Shown in pieces: positions 45,873 to 56,880 of a DNA stretch of 64,000 bases. A program made the position numbers and the translations under genes. The notes beneath the pieces are model-generated. The model saw nothing but the letters and a program-made list of their open reading frames with translations, did not search any database and was not told the DNA's origin. Positions within the stretch are counted from its first letter, which is position 1, and each line of letters opens with the position of its first letter. This DNA comes from Spinacia oleracea (lineage: Eukaryota; Streptophyta; Magnoliopsida; Caryophyllales; Amaranthaceae), in NCBI RefSeq assembly GCF_020520425.1, contig NC_079487.1:126874385-126938384 (forward strand), read 5' to 3'.

Positions 45873-47183
45873 GTGGGTCATTTACCGACCTAAAATATAA
45901 AAACTAAAGCCTGATTATGACTTGATGAAAATCCAAATCTAAACTGAATGGCTCATCACATTAATGAAATCCGAATTAAATTCGTCCTAACTGAAGCCAC
46001 CCTTAGTTAAGAAGGTAGCGAAGAACAAGAACTCGTAGATGATTAATACACGTACACCAGAGGGAATGATGCAAAGAAAGGCATATATAGTCACGAGTCC
46101 TGTCACTGTCCATTGATGGATTTGTTTAGCATTATTATAGAGTTCGATCAATCAACCTTCATCAAATTAATCATGTATGGTATTGTATTGAATTAGCTAG
46201 AGGAAATGCCAAGCTTATTAGAGCAACAAAAACAAACACATAGACATTCATTGCCGGCTAAACGCGTCACAACATATGAGAATCATTCATAAATTTCCAT
46301 GCTCTACAAATTCCGCGGTCCATACAATTTTATTTATTTAGAAATATCTCTGGTTCTTTATAAGCGTACATGTATTTTTGACATGTAATATACGGAGTAA
46401 GAAAGACATTAGACAAAATAACACTGGTAACTCAACTATTTATCTAGCTATTTTGTAAAGAGTAATACGTTATACGTACCATTTTTCAAATTATTTTAAT
46501 TAATTTCCAGGTCACCATCTCTATGTCACTTAAATGCATGTTAGGGTGCGATCTTTTCCTTTGGTGAAACATAAACTTATTTGACTTAATAGAATCATAT
46601 TGACCTAATTGAAACTTGATAGACTTGATCAAACCTGATTACAAGAGTTTGAATCAAATCTATTAAATTTCTGCGAATAACTGTATAAGACTTGATTGGA
46701 ACTCATTAATATAGTTACAACTTATTTGAAGTCGTTACAAAAGTTATTTCTCTTAAGACGAAGATAACGCTTTATGTTGTTCTAATGACGATTAAAAAGG
46801 AAGTATAAATGTACACAAGTTTTGTTTGGTTGGCAACAATAGTGGGTGCCTAGGTGGTGGTGGTAGTTATGATAAAATTCGTTTCTTGAGAAGGAGTAAA
46901 AGTAATGTAGCAATTACCGAGGGATTTATCCCCGAAAGCTCACTGTGACCATATCTTCCTTCTGCAGGAAGGGAGAACAGACCTCACTTTTGTGTGCTCT
47001 GCCTTTCGCTTTTCTACGATTTCTCTCTCTATTTATTTTTTATTTTTTTGGGTATAGGCTTAATTTGCATAGTGACAAGAGTTCACACACCGTGTGAGTT
47101 ATTAGGAAATCTTACGGAGCTAACATAATAAACTAAGGACTAAAGATCGAAATGGTAGCATTCTCTTATTTGGTGAACCCTTG
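45873..47183. other. Intergenic spacer
   Basis: A less AT-rich patch at about 46915-47010 (GGGATTTATCCCCGAAAGCT and following) stands out from its surroundings, but no known RNA or protein could be assigned. No other features supported. Confidence 0.35.
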
Positions 47184-47191
47184 ATTATCGT

Positions 47192-47565
47192 TAGACCTGG
47201 TTATCGGGCGGGTCGGGTCAGGGTCGGGTCGGGTCAAAAGAGGGTCGGGTATTAAAAGGGTCATTTTTAGCGGGTCGATAATGGGCGGGTCAAAAGCGGG
47301 TCATTAGTGGGCGGGTCAATAAACGAGCAATGAAAAATGAAAAACAAAAGAGCCATGTGCAAGTACAAGTGAATACGAAGCTATACAAGTAATTTTTTGT
47401 ATCATTACTATTTTAATTTTCAAAATAATTGTAGTATAAGTTTGACCCTATAATGACCCTGTCCAATAAAGGCCCTGTCCAATAAGAGCCCTGACCAATA
47501 AAAGCCCTATTAACTTGACCCTAACCCTATATCCATTGGACTACCCTGTCCAATAACCAGGCCTA
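47192..47565. mobile_element. Short hAT-type element with CGGGTCGGGT core
   Basis: Ends TAGACCTGGTTAT and inverted ATAACCAGGCCTA. Perfect 8-bp duplications ATTATCGT at 47184-47191 and 47566-47573. The left part is G-rich GGGTCGGGTC repeats, and the right part is CCCTGTCCAATA(A) repeats on the opposite strand sense. Confidence 0.85.
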
Positions 47566-47822
47566 ATTATCGTTACAATATTGAATTTTGATTGGTTACA
47601 AATGTATTGAAATTTTACATACAACACTTCCTCTCTCTAATTAATTATGCTTATAAATTATTTTTTGTAATATGTATCATAGGGTTTTCCAATCCTTAGG
47701 GTCAACCAAACATTTTCCAAAAATATGTGGTGGGTAAACAAAGAAAGCAGCGGAAGATTAGTAAAGCTAAATTGAGTTTAATTAGTGTGCCACGACTTTT
47801 CTCGGTTTATGTTTGGATTACA

Positions 47823-48885
47823 TAGGGATGGAAATATCCAGTGGATGATCCATTAACCCGGTCACCCGCTATATTTAACGGGTGAAAATCCGAATTAAAT
47901 GGATGAAAAGCGGGTGATGGATGCGGGTCGGATGCGGGTGATGTTTTTTTATCCATCACCTGTTTACCACCCGATCCGTCACCAATTTATTTTAAATATA
48001 TTACTTATATCTATATTTAAATATAAAATGGGTTGATAAATCCATTACTTATTAAAGTTAGTGTTTGTTTTATTTTTTTAGTTATAAGTTATGTGTGATA
48101 AGAAATAATTATATGTTTCGAGATAAATGTAGATATATAAAAAAAGAAAATTGGTTACTTATTATGCATATTATTTGGTGGTAAATTTTTAATGGTTTAT
48201 GATTTTCACCTGATCCACCCGGTTCACCCACGGGTAGACCTGTCAAAAATCAACCCGAACCCGACCCGAAAATACTGAGTCCTGAACAAGATTTTGTGAC
48301 CCGTAACCCGATTTTATACGAACCCGAGCAACCCGAAAAGTAATGGGTCAACCCGACCGAACCCGTTTTGGACCCGACCGATTGAAAATCGTTGTATTTA
48401 TAGTAATAAATGCGATTATGAGAAAATTTAAGCATTATATACACGCTGTTTTTACTATTATTGTGTGTAGTATGATTTTAATGTTAATTATACGCCATTT
48501 TATGGTTGAATTTGACTAAATATAAACTTGTGTAGGAAAATTTGTTAATTTGTGCCCATATTTTGTATATTTATCACCTAAATTAATGAAAATATAATGC
48601 GCGTTTTAAAATTCTCAACCCGTTGGGTTGACCCGAATCCGAAAGTTCTGGGTCTTGAACAAGCATTTGTAAACCCGAACCTGAAAGTGACCGACCAGAT
48701 ATAACCCGAACCCAAAAATATTTTTTTACAACCCGATCCGATCGACCCGTTTGACAAGTCTACCCACGGGTGATGGATGGACAGAATACGGGTGATGAGT
48801 AAAGCGGGTGACGGATGGACTGGGTGGAGCGGATGGATGCGAGTGATGCTCCACCCGATCAAAATTCCACCCATTTCCATCCTTA
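47823..48885. mobile_element. hAT-type element, interrupted by a nested hAT-type element
   Basis: Ends TAGGGATGGAAAT and inverted ...ATTTCCATCCTTA. The 8-bp duplications GGATTACA (47815-47822) and GGGTTACA (48886-48893) match at 7 of 8. The body has GCGGGTGATGGATG repeats at both ends. The element at 48235-48762 lies within it; without that insert it is about 530 bp. Confidence 0.8.
48235..48762. mobile_element. Nested hAT-type element with ACCCGA repeats
   Basis: Ends TAGACCTGTCAAAAATCAAC and inverted ...GTTTGACAAGTCTA. Perfect 8-bp duplications CCCACGGG at 48227-48234 and 48763-48770. The subterminal parts consist of AACCCGAACCCGACCCG words (C-rich on the plus strand). The duplicated target CCCACGGG is itself a repeat word of the host element. 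Confidence 0.87.
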
Positions 48886-48893
48886 GGGTTACA

Positions 48894-49480
48894 TTTTTTA
48901 AGAAACTGTTTTTTAGTTGTTCATAACAACTTAACAACACATTTACCTTTGTCAAAAGAAAAAACAACACATTTACCGCAAAAAACATAACTTATTTTGG
49001 GTAATTAATTACTTGCATTATCATCTTCCTTTTTGTTTATCCAAATTAAGTGTCAAAGAAGAAAACGTTTGTATTTTTTCAACTGACATGCGAAGTACTG
49101 TAATTAACTTTTTGTGAATTACTGCATAAAATTTCTGTCTTTTCAATGATAGTTGGCCCGTTCGGTATCACTGAAAGTTTCAAGTTTTTGGTTTTTTGAT
49201 TTTATAAGTCATATGATTTAGATTGGATTATGAACTAAAAAAATAGTCATACCTATTTTAATCATGTTAATTTTGAAAACTGATCGATAACAAGAAACTG
49301 AAAACTACTTTTTGTGGTTTTCATATTTTGGTTTTTAGTTTTGTAAAAAACAGAAAACATGAAACAAAAACCGATACGAACGAGCCCTAACCTTTTACTA
49401 GCTAATAATGTAGCAATTGTTTTTTGTTTTTATCAGTACCGTTAAATTTCTAAAACAATGCACTCGTATTAAAAGTAGGA
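48894..49480. other. AT-rich spacer
   Basis: A possible hAT-like piece from 49155 (GGCCCGTTCGGTATCACTGA) to 49386 (CCGATACGAACGAGCCC) has imperfect inverted ends. No gene. Confidence 0.4.
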
Positions 49481-49485
49481 TATAA

Positions 49486-49584
49486 GGTTATGTTTTGTTC
49501 ATCTTATTTCTACTTATTTCACTAAAAATAAATTCATATATATTCAGAAAAAATAAATGAAAATCAGGTGAATGAAACACAGCT
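49486..49584. mobile_element. Miniature copy of the Tourist-like family
   Basis: TAA at both sides. Ends GGTTATGTTTTGTTCATCTT and inverted ...CAGGTGAATGAAACACAGCT. Only 99 bp. Related to 13468-13703. Confidence 0.6.
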
Positions 49585-49587
49585 TAA

Positions 49588-50469
49588 ATAATAATAAACT
49601 ATTTACTATCAAGAAGAAGAAAAACGGTTTCTTCTCTCTAATTCCGTTGACTTGTTGGTGATATAAAATTCGGATTTTATAAATTTTGGATTAGAACATT
49701 TCTCTATTTCGATAGGAGTTAAAATAATTTCACAAACAATGTGTAAGAGACAAAAAAAAGTATGTAGTAGTTGTAGAGAAATTGATGATGGATTGATGGT
49801 GAATAGCCGCGAATTTTGTTCTGCAATTTATTACGGAGTAAATTTTATGTTGTTCATTTCTGGTGGAAAGCCTATAATTATATGACGTCATAATGATATT
49901 GCTATTGTCATTCACTACTCCCTTTAAAAAAAAAAACCGTGTACTCCGTAGTTAATTTACTATGATCATGTCACGGCTTTAAGTTGAGAGGCTCACCAAT
50001 AGATATTACCCAAAAAAATTAAAAAATATTAGGTATATAATTCGGAGTTTTAGCCCGTGTTAAACACGAGATAATAATATTTTAACAAATCTACATAATG
50101 GTGTACATTAATATAAAAGTTTAAAAGGCATTAAACTAATCAATTATTCTACTATTGTATAAATTGAGAGTTTGAGATGTTATCAATGTCAAATAAAATT
50201 AATTTAAAGTATATGGAAAGTAATGCATGTAAGATATTTATTTCTTTATTTTATATAAAAAAAAATTAGAATTTCAAGGATAAAATAGTTAAAAAAAAGG
50301 AAAAACGTAGAAATGGGAAAAGATGACACGTTGCAACTAAATATCATGTTTTAAAATAGTAGCATAGATTGTTAAGCCCGTGTGATACACGCACGATTAT
50401 TTTCTTAATTTTTTTTTTTTCTGTTTATTACAGTCATACAACTCGATATAAAAGATTGGTTTCCAAAAT
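49588..50469. other. AT-rich spacer with Helitron-like end fragments
   Basis: TTTAGCCCGTGTTAAACACG near 50050 and TAAGCCCGTGTGATACACGC near 50373 resemble Helitron 3' hairpins. No complete element could be delimited. Confidence 0.35.
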
Positions 50470-50646
50470 TTAGGGTGTGTTATATCCAACTGATTTTCAA
50501 TTATTTTTTATGAACTTATTATAGTTTATCAAAACTTATTTCTTATAAATTGTACTTGGATAAGTAGTGGATAACACTTATTTAAATGAACTTATCTGAA
50601 CTTTTATTTTCGTGAAACAAGTGAAAATAAGGTGAACAAAATATGT
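50470..50646. mobile_element. Degenerate Tourist-like copy
   Basis: Begins GGGTGTGTTATATCCAACTG and ends AATAAGGTGAACAAAATATG, with ATGAACTTATT units between them. No clean target duplication. Confidence 0.45.
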
Positions 50647-51439
50647 TCTTTAAAGGTTGAAATTGAAAACAACTATCATGGTTATAATATATTGTTATTG
50701 TACCTATTGAAAAGTCTTCCCTTTTTTTATCATTACATTTTTCATGGATCGATGTCACTACGTACTCATACTAATTGCATCACATAAAATAATATTTAAG
50801 GGGTCGTTTGGTTGAACATAGGGATTTTCTAGGAAGATTTTTTTCACATGCATATGCATTTCATAGGAATTAAGGGATTGTTGTTTGGTTGAATATGAAA
50901 AGTAAATTTACATGGGAAGTTCTACTTACATAGGAGGACTAGGTAAACTTCCTCCATTTTGTGGTAAGTGAAACTTCCTATAAAATGTGACTTGCTATAT
51001 TTTGGTCAACCAAATAATACCACAATTTTCCACTTTTAAGAAGTCATATTTTTCATAATTTACCATGTCAACCAAACAAAAATTTATACGTACGTACTAT
51101 GCAATTGGTTTCTTTTGTGCCTTGAAATGTGATAAAATAATATTAAGGATGGGAAAATATAATAGTGTTCTTGTGTTATTATTTGTGGGAATACAAAGTA
51201 GATCCCCTATTCTTTGTAGATTTCCTAATTCATATAGACTTCTACCTTATATCATATAGCTTAATTATAACATAACTATAATACATACGATATTCTATTT
51301 TATATCATACAGCTTAGTTATAACATAACTCTACTACGTACGATATTCTATCATATAGAATAACTGCGTTATGCTCAATACCCTCCCGCAATCGGAGCGA
51401 CAATTTCACGAACATTGCGATTGGAGAAATAAATAAAAA

Positions 51440-51745
51440 ATATGTCATATGATTGTCTTGTCGTGTAAAGGAGTCTTGTCGTTTCGTACAAGGAAAAAAA
51501 AATGTCATATGACTGTCTTGTCGTGCCAAGGAGTCCTGACGTTACTGTCGTTTCAAGGAGTCACGTCGTTTCGTACAAGAAAAAATCTTATATGCATGTC
51601 TTGTCGTGTCAATGAGTTCTGCCATCACTGTCGTTTCAAAGAATCCTGTTGTTTCGTACAAGGAAAAAAATGTTATATGTTTGTCTTGTCGTGTCAAGGA
51701 GTCCTGTCTTTACTGTCGTTTCAATGAGTCATGTCGTTTCATACA
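51440..51745 (+). repeat. Degenerate tandem repeats of about 70-105 bases
   Basis: Repeated words GTCTTGTCGTGTCAAGGAGT, TCGTTTCGTACAAGGAAAAA and ATGTCATATG occur in varying order four to five times. The ORFs over this region are by-products of the repeat. Confidence 0.7.
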
Positions 51746-51919
51746 AGAATAGAAATGTTAATACGAAAAACCTCTGTCACGGCAGAAGGGAAACCGTCCA
51801 TGTCTTACGATACATGAAAAACCGTACATGTCTTATGGCACATAGAGAACCGTCCATGTCTTACGACAAGTGGAGTACTGAAACATCATGAAGAGCAATT
51901 AATCAACGCAATTTAGAAG

Positions 51920-52177
51920 GTGGACCATGGTGCACATAGAGCATGGTGCACCTTAAGAACATTAGTATATAATTAAAATAACATTTGGTTACGTAAAAAG
52001 AACATGGACATATATTTTTTTATATTTTTAATATATTGTGATTTTTTATAACAAAAAAGTAAAACATTACATTGCATGTTCTTTTGTCGTAGTGTCATGT
52101 TCTTTTGTTTATGCACATGTGTTCTTTTGGTGCAGATGGTGCACCATACTCTATGTGCACAATGGTCCATAGTCCAC
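51920..52177. mobile_element. MITE with GTGGACCAT...GTGCACATAGAG ends
   Basis: The left end GTGGACCATGGTGCACATAG and the right inverted CTATGTGCACAATGGTCC...GTCCAC pair over some 40 bases, with GGTGCACC words repeated inside. Target duplication not resolved. Confidence 0.6.
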
Positions 52178-52608
52178 AGATTGATTAATCAACTAGTGTT
52201 CTCACACGTAATCAAATTACTTCGGTGTATGCGTGAAGGATCGATCATAACCCCCGCTTAAACAATTGGCAGAGCTAAGCTACCGCCTACCCATATTATC
52301 CAAGGAGACAAATCAAACCAATTTATTTATTTGTCTAACACACACAAAACACTTCACTTCTTTATATTTCTAAACATAGACGAATTGACAAACTACCTCA
52401 TCAATTGCAAAAGAAAACATGCGCAGCGGAACAATAACTTTTTAAAAAATTGTTTTTGGATAGAGATTTATAGATCTCGCCGGTGAGTTTAATTTTCTAA
52501 CCCACCGGCAGGGATAAATTTTTGTAAACGATTCCAAGATCTAACCTGTTATAACATAACTCTACTATATACGATATTCTATCATATAGAATAATTGCGT
52601 TATCCTCA

Positions 52609-53153
52609 ATAAAATAACCGTTCAGCCCTTATTAGCTTTGCCTTTACCCATTTGACACACTCTCTACGAACGGAGTTGACAAACGATCATTATTAAACGT
52701 ATGTTGTAAACTTGTAAAACAATAAAGGAGCATTTAGTGAATTTCCCAAAACTCAAACAAACAAAAAGTATATTGCGAATAGTTTGAAAACCATAGGACA
52801 TTTAATTAAAAAAAAACTATTAATATAATATAGGTATTGACGTTTAACAACTTTGCGTTGCGCATATACTCCGTACGAGCTACTTCTTTCATCGCCAATT
52901 AATTTACGAATGGGACCTTATTTGTCTAGTTGATGTCAAACTCTTCTCTTTAGTTAATTCATCCCCGTTTCAGATTCCCAGTTAGTAGTCTCCGAAGGGA
53001 AAGGGACGGAGTATTATTGTTCTTTCACATAAAATGCTGACAAAAATAAAAGTCTTCCATTTATTTTTACTTACAATATTTTGTTTTACGTATATTATTT
53101 ACATGCTTTACTTACATGGTTAGTAAAGAAGCTAGAGCAATGTAATATCTATA
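52609..53153. other. Intergenic spacer
   Basis: AT-rich. No gene or clear element. Confidence 0.35.
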
Positions 53154-53739
53154 TCTATACTAATATATTAAAAGACGTTTAAAAGAACGTATATATGTCA
53201 CGTAGATCCCTCCTTATTACGCCACATCACCACTACTAAGTATCATGACATGTAGTTGACAACCAAAAAGCATGTAGTAAGGATTGAACACTAGACCTCT
53301 TGAATTAAGAGTTACCATTCTTACCATCTTAGCTAGCCACAATGATGTTATATTTTTCTATTTAAATAATAAATACAACCTTTTTAAAATGAATAATAAT
53401 AAATTAAATGGGAAAAAAAACAAAAGGGAATTAATTACTTAACTTATAAATGTACATTTTTTCTCTTCTCAACTTAAACTTGAAAAATAAAAAAAACTTA
53501 GGGTAATTGAGTGTAATTATGACTGCGGAAGAGGGAAACATTGACAAGAGTATAATAATCAACTAATCATGAAGAAGAGAACTCGTCTTTGTTTTGATTT
53601 TCGGATATGGGAAAGAAGTTTGTTGAACGGCCACTGATCTTGCATGGAAATCAGATAATAGCACCACTTACGCACATATTTAAAATAAGTAAATCCCACT
53701 AAAAGTAAAACCCGGAGCAACGCCCGGGCAACAAACTAG
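53154..53739 (+). mobile_element. Non-autonomous Helitron
   Basis: Begins TCTATACTAATATATTAAAA after a flanking A and ends ...CAACAAACTAG before a T. A short GC hairpin (CCCGGAGCAACGCCCGGG, 53711-53728) lies just upstream of the 3' end. Its internal TAAGGATTGAACACTAGACC block resembles (in reverse) that of the Helitron at 31953-32309. No coding. Confidence 0.75.
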
Positions 53740-54093
53740 TTAATATTTAATAACAGGAAATTTGTAAGAAATCAGGAGTGTTACGTGTTTCTCCTTAAAG
53801 ACATCTTCCTTTTTTTTTTTTTTTAATCTTTACATTTCATGTTGATCCTTCTCCAATTTCATGTCTCTTCATCACCAAAAAATATTCATGCCTCTTCAAT
53901 CACCTCCAATAAATTTCAAGTCTCGTTATTATCTGTTAAGTTTTCTAATAATTTCAGCTAATATACCAACTTATATTATATTTTCACTGTTTTCTTAGTG
54001 AAACATAAAATTAAATACATTTATCCTTGATGAATTGAAAAATTCATTTTACCTTTAAAACATAAGAAAAGTCGTGCATGGCGCGGAATCGAT
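53740..54093. other. Intergenic spacer
   Basis: AT-rich. Nothing supported. Confidence 0.35.
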
Positions 54094-54403
54094 CACTACA
54101 AAATTATGGATTATTAGAGACGGAATTTGAGACGGAAACTATAAGCATCTCAAACTTGAGACGGATTACTAAAATTTCGTCTCTAAATTAAAATAGAGAT
54201 GGGATTATATATAGAGTTTCAAAATTTTCGTCTCAAATTTGTAATGGACTTGCCAAAATTCCGTCTCAAATTTTTTTTGAGACGCTCTCTATAGAGACGC
54301 CCCATCTCGGTCTCAAATCCGTCTCCAATCATCATTTTGATACGGATTTGGTCTATTTAGAGACGAAATCCCTCGTCTCTATGAAATGATTTTTTTTGTA
54401 GTG
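54094..54403. mobile_element. CACTA-type MITE (family 1, copy 1)
   Basis: Ends CACTACAAAATTATG and inverted TTTTTTTGTAGTG. The 3-bp duplication is GAT at 54091-54093 and 54404-54406. The interior has multiple GAGACGGA and TCCGTCTC words that can pair. About 85% similar by eye to 58725-59032. Confidence 0.88.
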
Positions 54404-54939
54404 GATACTGCAGAAAAGTCGTGCATAAGCAAAGCGGAGTAGTTTATTTTTAATTTTTTTAATTATTTTATTTGGTGATAGAGCAACGCAGTGTGCATGG
54501 GCGGCAAACCCCGATCCTTGTGTAATTAAGTTCCTATAAACTTTATGGCCTAATAATTAATCTTCTGAAAAGAAAGAAAATGGAGAACATGATTAAAGAA
54601 TAAAGATGGAGTACATAGACCAATTATTTTTAACTAGGAAATCAAAAGACGCGAGATAAGGGGATTCCTCATCATCAAAAGAAAAAAGTAAAGCTAGGTT
54701 ACTCGGTCTTTTTTTAAGCATTATCGAAAAACAAATTTGCATTGATTAATTAATCCAGTTCGAGGAGAAGGATAATAGAATCTCCACCCAAAAGCATTCT
54801 ATCACACATCGTCGAAGTTGTGGGATGGTTGGTATATATAAATCTATTTTGAACAACTCAACACGTAAGTCTCGTTGTTTAAGCCTATTTTATGTGCCTT
54901 CAACATATCTGTATTATATAAATTAAACTCTTTATGTAT
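54404..54939. other. Intergenic spacer
   Basis: AT-rich. No gene supported. Confidence 0.35.
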
Positions 54940-55152
54940 TGAGGATAACGCAGTTATTCATAGAATATTGAATATAGTAGAGTTATGTTATAATTAGGCT
55001 ATATGATATAAGATAGAAGTCTATATGAATTAGGAAACCTACGAATAGTAGGAGATCTAGTTAATTTGTATTATAAATGGAGGCGTATGCCCACGTATAA
55101 CAAGACAAGACAACACAATATTCTATTATATAGGATAACTGCGTTATCCTCA
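54940..55152 (+). mobile_element. Solo-LTR-like unit
   Basis: Begins TGAGGATAACGCAGTTATTC and ends GGATAACTGCGTTATCCTCA, so it has TG...CA ends and unusually long terminal inversions. An internal TATAAATGG near 55072 could be a TATA box. The same sequence in reverse forms the LTR pieces at 51190-51377 and 52547-52608. The target duplication is not clean. Confidence 0.5.
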
Positions 55153-55344
55153 ATATTATGTCATATCCGTATTGCTTCTGCTGCTGCTACTGTATTATGT
55201 AATTTGCATGTATTCTGCAAGATAAATAAAGTTTATCTTTTATGTTGATGTAGATAAACCACGTTAAATTATGTGTTCTTTATTTAGGTTCTTAATTATT
55301 TTTTCTTGCATCCTTTATAACAAGTACTTCGTACTACGTACGTC

Positions 55345-55611
55345 CACTACAAAAATTTGTATCTTTTATGACAACCTAATAACGACGGGTAAAAATTCCG
55401 TCGCAAAAGGGTTTTGCGACGGGGATAAAACCCAACAAAGACGAGAACAACCGTCGCAAATGTCTTTTACGACGGGTTAACGACGGGATATTCCATTAAC
55501 GACGGCCCCCTTTTATGACGGGTTCGCGACGGAAAATACTGTCGTTAATCAACAATTATTGACCTTTATCGACGGGATTTCCCGTCGTTAATAGTACAAT
55601 TTCTTGTAGTG
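55345..55611. mobile_element. CACTA-type MITE (family 2)
   Basis: Ends CACTACAAAAATTTG and inverted ATTTCTTGTAGTG. Flanking triplets are GTC and GTT. The interior has many GACGGG / CCCGTC words (AACGACGGGTAAAAATTCCG). Confidence 0.8.
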
Positions 55612-56718
55612 GTTAATTAAAACACATATATGATCAACTTCGTATAGAAGAATGAAGGCATAATGTAATGTACATTAACATCGCACAACCTTGATAATAT
55701 AGAAATAACATCATGGGCCATGCACCAATGCATGAAGTGTATTGTTTTTAGGTAGCTAATTAGTATTTCTCCATTTTAGTTACTTTAAATTAATAAGATG
55801 AACTAGTATTCGCATTATTGGAGTTTGATGTGGTTTTATAACCACTCACATTTATTTCGTTGTTCACATTCAAATGTAATACATATGTCATGCTTTGTCA
55901 GCAAACTTAATTAGAAAACTGAAATATATTTATGTATATCCATTTTTTAAAAATATTTAATTAAAATAAAATCTTGTAGACATTCATTTCATCCTAGGGT
56001 TGTTGGGGGGTTGGAGGTCCAATCTAATTATGGAAAATTGATCATGTATAATTGTAGTGGATCAGCCATAATGTCAACACTATCAATGTACATTTGCTTT
56101 TGAATCTTATCCTACAAACTTGGACCTTATGTCAATTAAATTCCTAGCCATATTAAAATGAGTAATCTTTTAGGAACTTTTAAAACTCTTATATACATAG
56201 GGTCTAAGCGGTGACTAATTTGTTTAGTGATTTTCCTGATCAGATAAGGGGTATTTTTGCTATAAAAATTACTCAGATAAAATCGTTGTAATATTTAACT
56301 TCGGCTAGATGTATGTTATGTAAGAGGATTTGTAATACTCCGATACCAACCACTAACCTAAGTACCAAAAGTTTAAAGCATTTATGTGTTATTGGTATAG
56401 AAGACAACAATGAATCTTGACTCTTGAGTAACATTCTTTAGGAAAATTGATGAAAAGTATGAACACGATGAAATTAGAGGGAAATGTTGGCTCGACGGCC
56501 GTCATTAATTTGGGTCAGCATTGCGCGTGGTCCCCTAACATTGACCATAATTAAGGAATGAGCTGTACTTCCATGTAGGATGATTGAATGACGTTTATAA
56601 GATTACTGAGTATATATGACGTCATTATTCTTATCTCAAATTATAATGTTGGAGATAGAATTAGTGGTATCTCCGTAATATTTATGTCCATAATACGTGA
56701 ATGACATTTTATATATCA
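55612..56718. other. Intergenic spacer
   Basis: AT-rich. No gene or element could be delimited. Confidence 0.35.
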
Positions 56719-56880
56719 ATTGAGATTGACATGAGTGGTTAAAGGCTTCTTATTTCTTAACCAAAGTCTCGGATTTGAACTTTAGGTATGTAAAAAACTT
56801 CAACTGAAAATGATATTGTTCATCAAGATACCAATGCAAACTCATACGGGAGATAACTCCTCGTAGTCGAACCAAAAATA
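56719..56880 (+). mobile_element. tRNA-derived SINE (older copy)
   Basis: Same family as 2836-2999: TGACATGAGTGGTTAA (box A region), GGATTTGAAC (decayed box B), a block similar to CATCAAGATACCAATGCAAA, and CTCCTCGTAGTCGAACC before an A-rich tail. The target duplication is not clear, consistent with age. Confidence 0.7.

Larger units (their letters stand above)
51190..52608 (-). mobile_element. Remnant of a small LTR retrotransposon
   Basis: The left part (about 51190-51377, ending ...AACTGCGTTATGCTCA) matches part of the LTR-like unit at 54940-55152 in reverse. Next to it is a purine-rich TGCGGGAGGGTAT on the minus strand, as expected of a polypurine tract before a 3' LTR. A second LTR piece lies at 52547-52608. 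The interior contains tandem repeats (51440-51745), GTCCATGTCTTACGAC repeats (51795-51870) and an inserted MITE (51920-52177). No coding domains. Boundaries are uncertain. Confidence 0.45.

Noticed and set aside
46915-47010. MicroRNA precursor
   Set aside because: No match to plant microRNA families I know, and no convincing long hairpin by eye.
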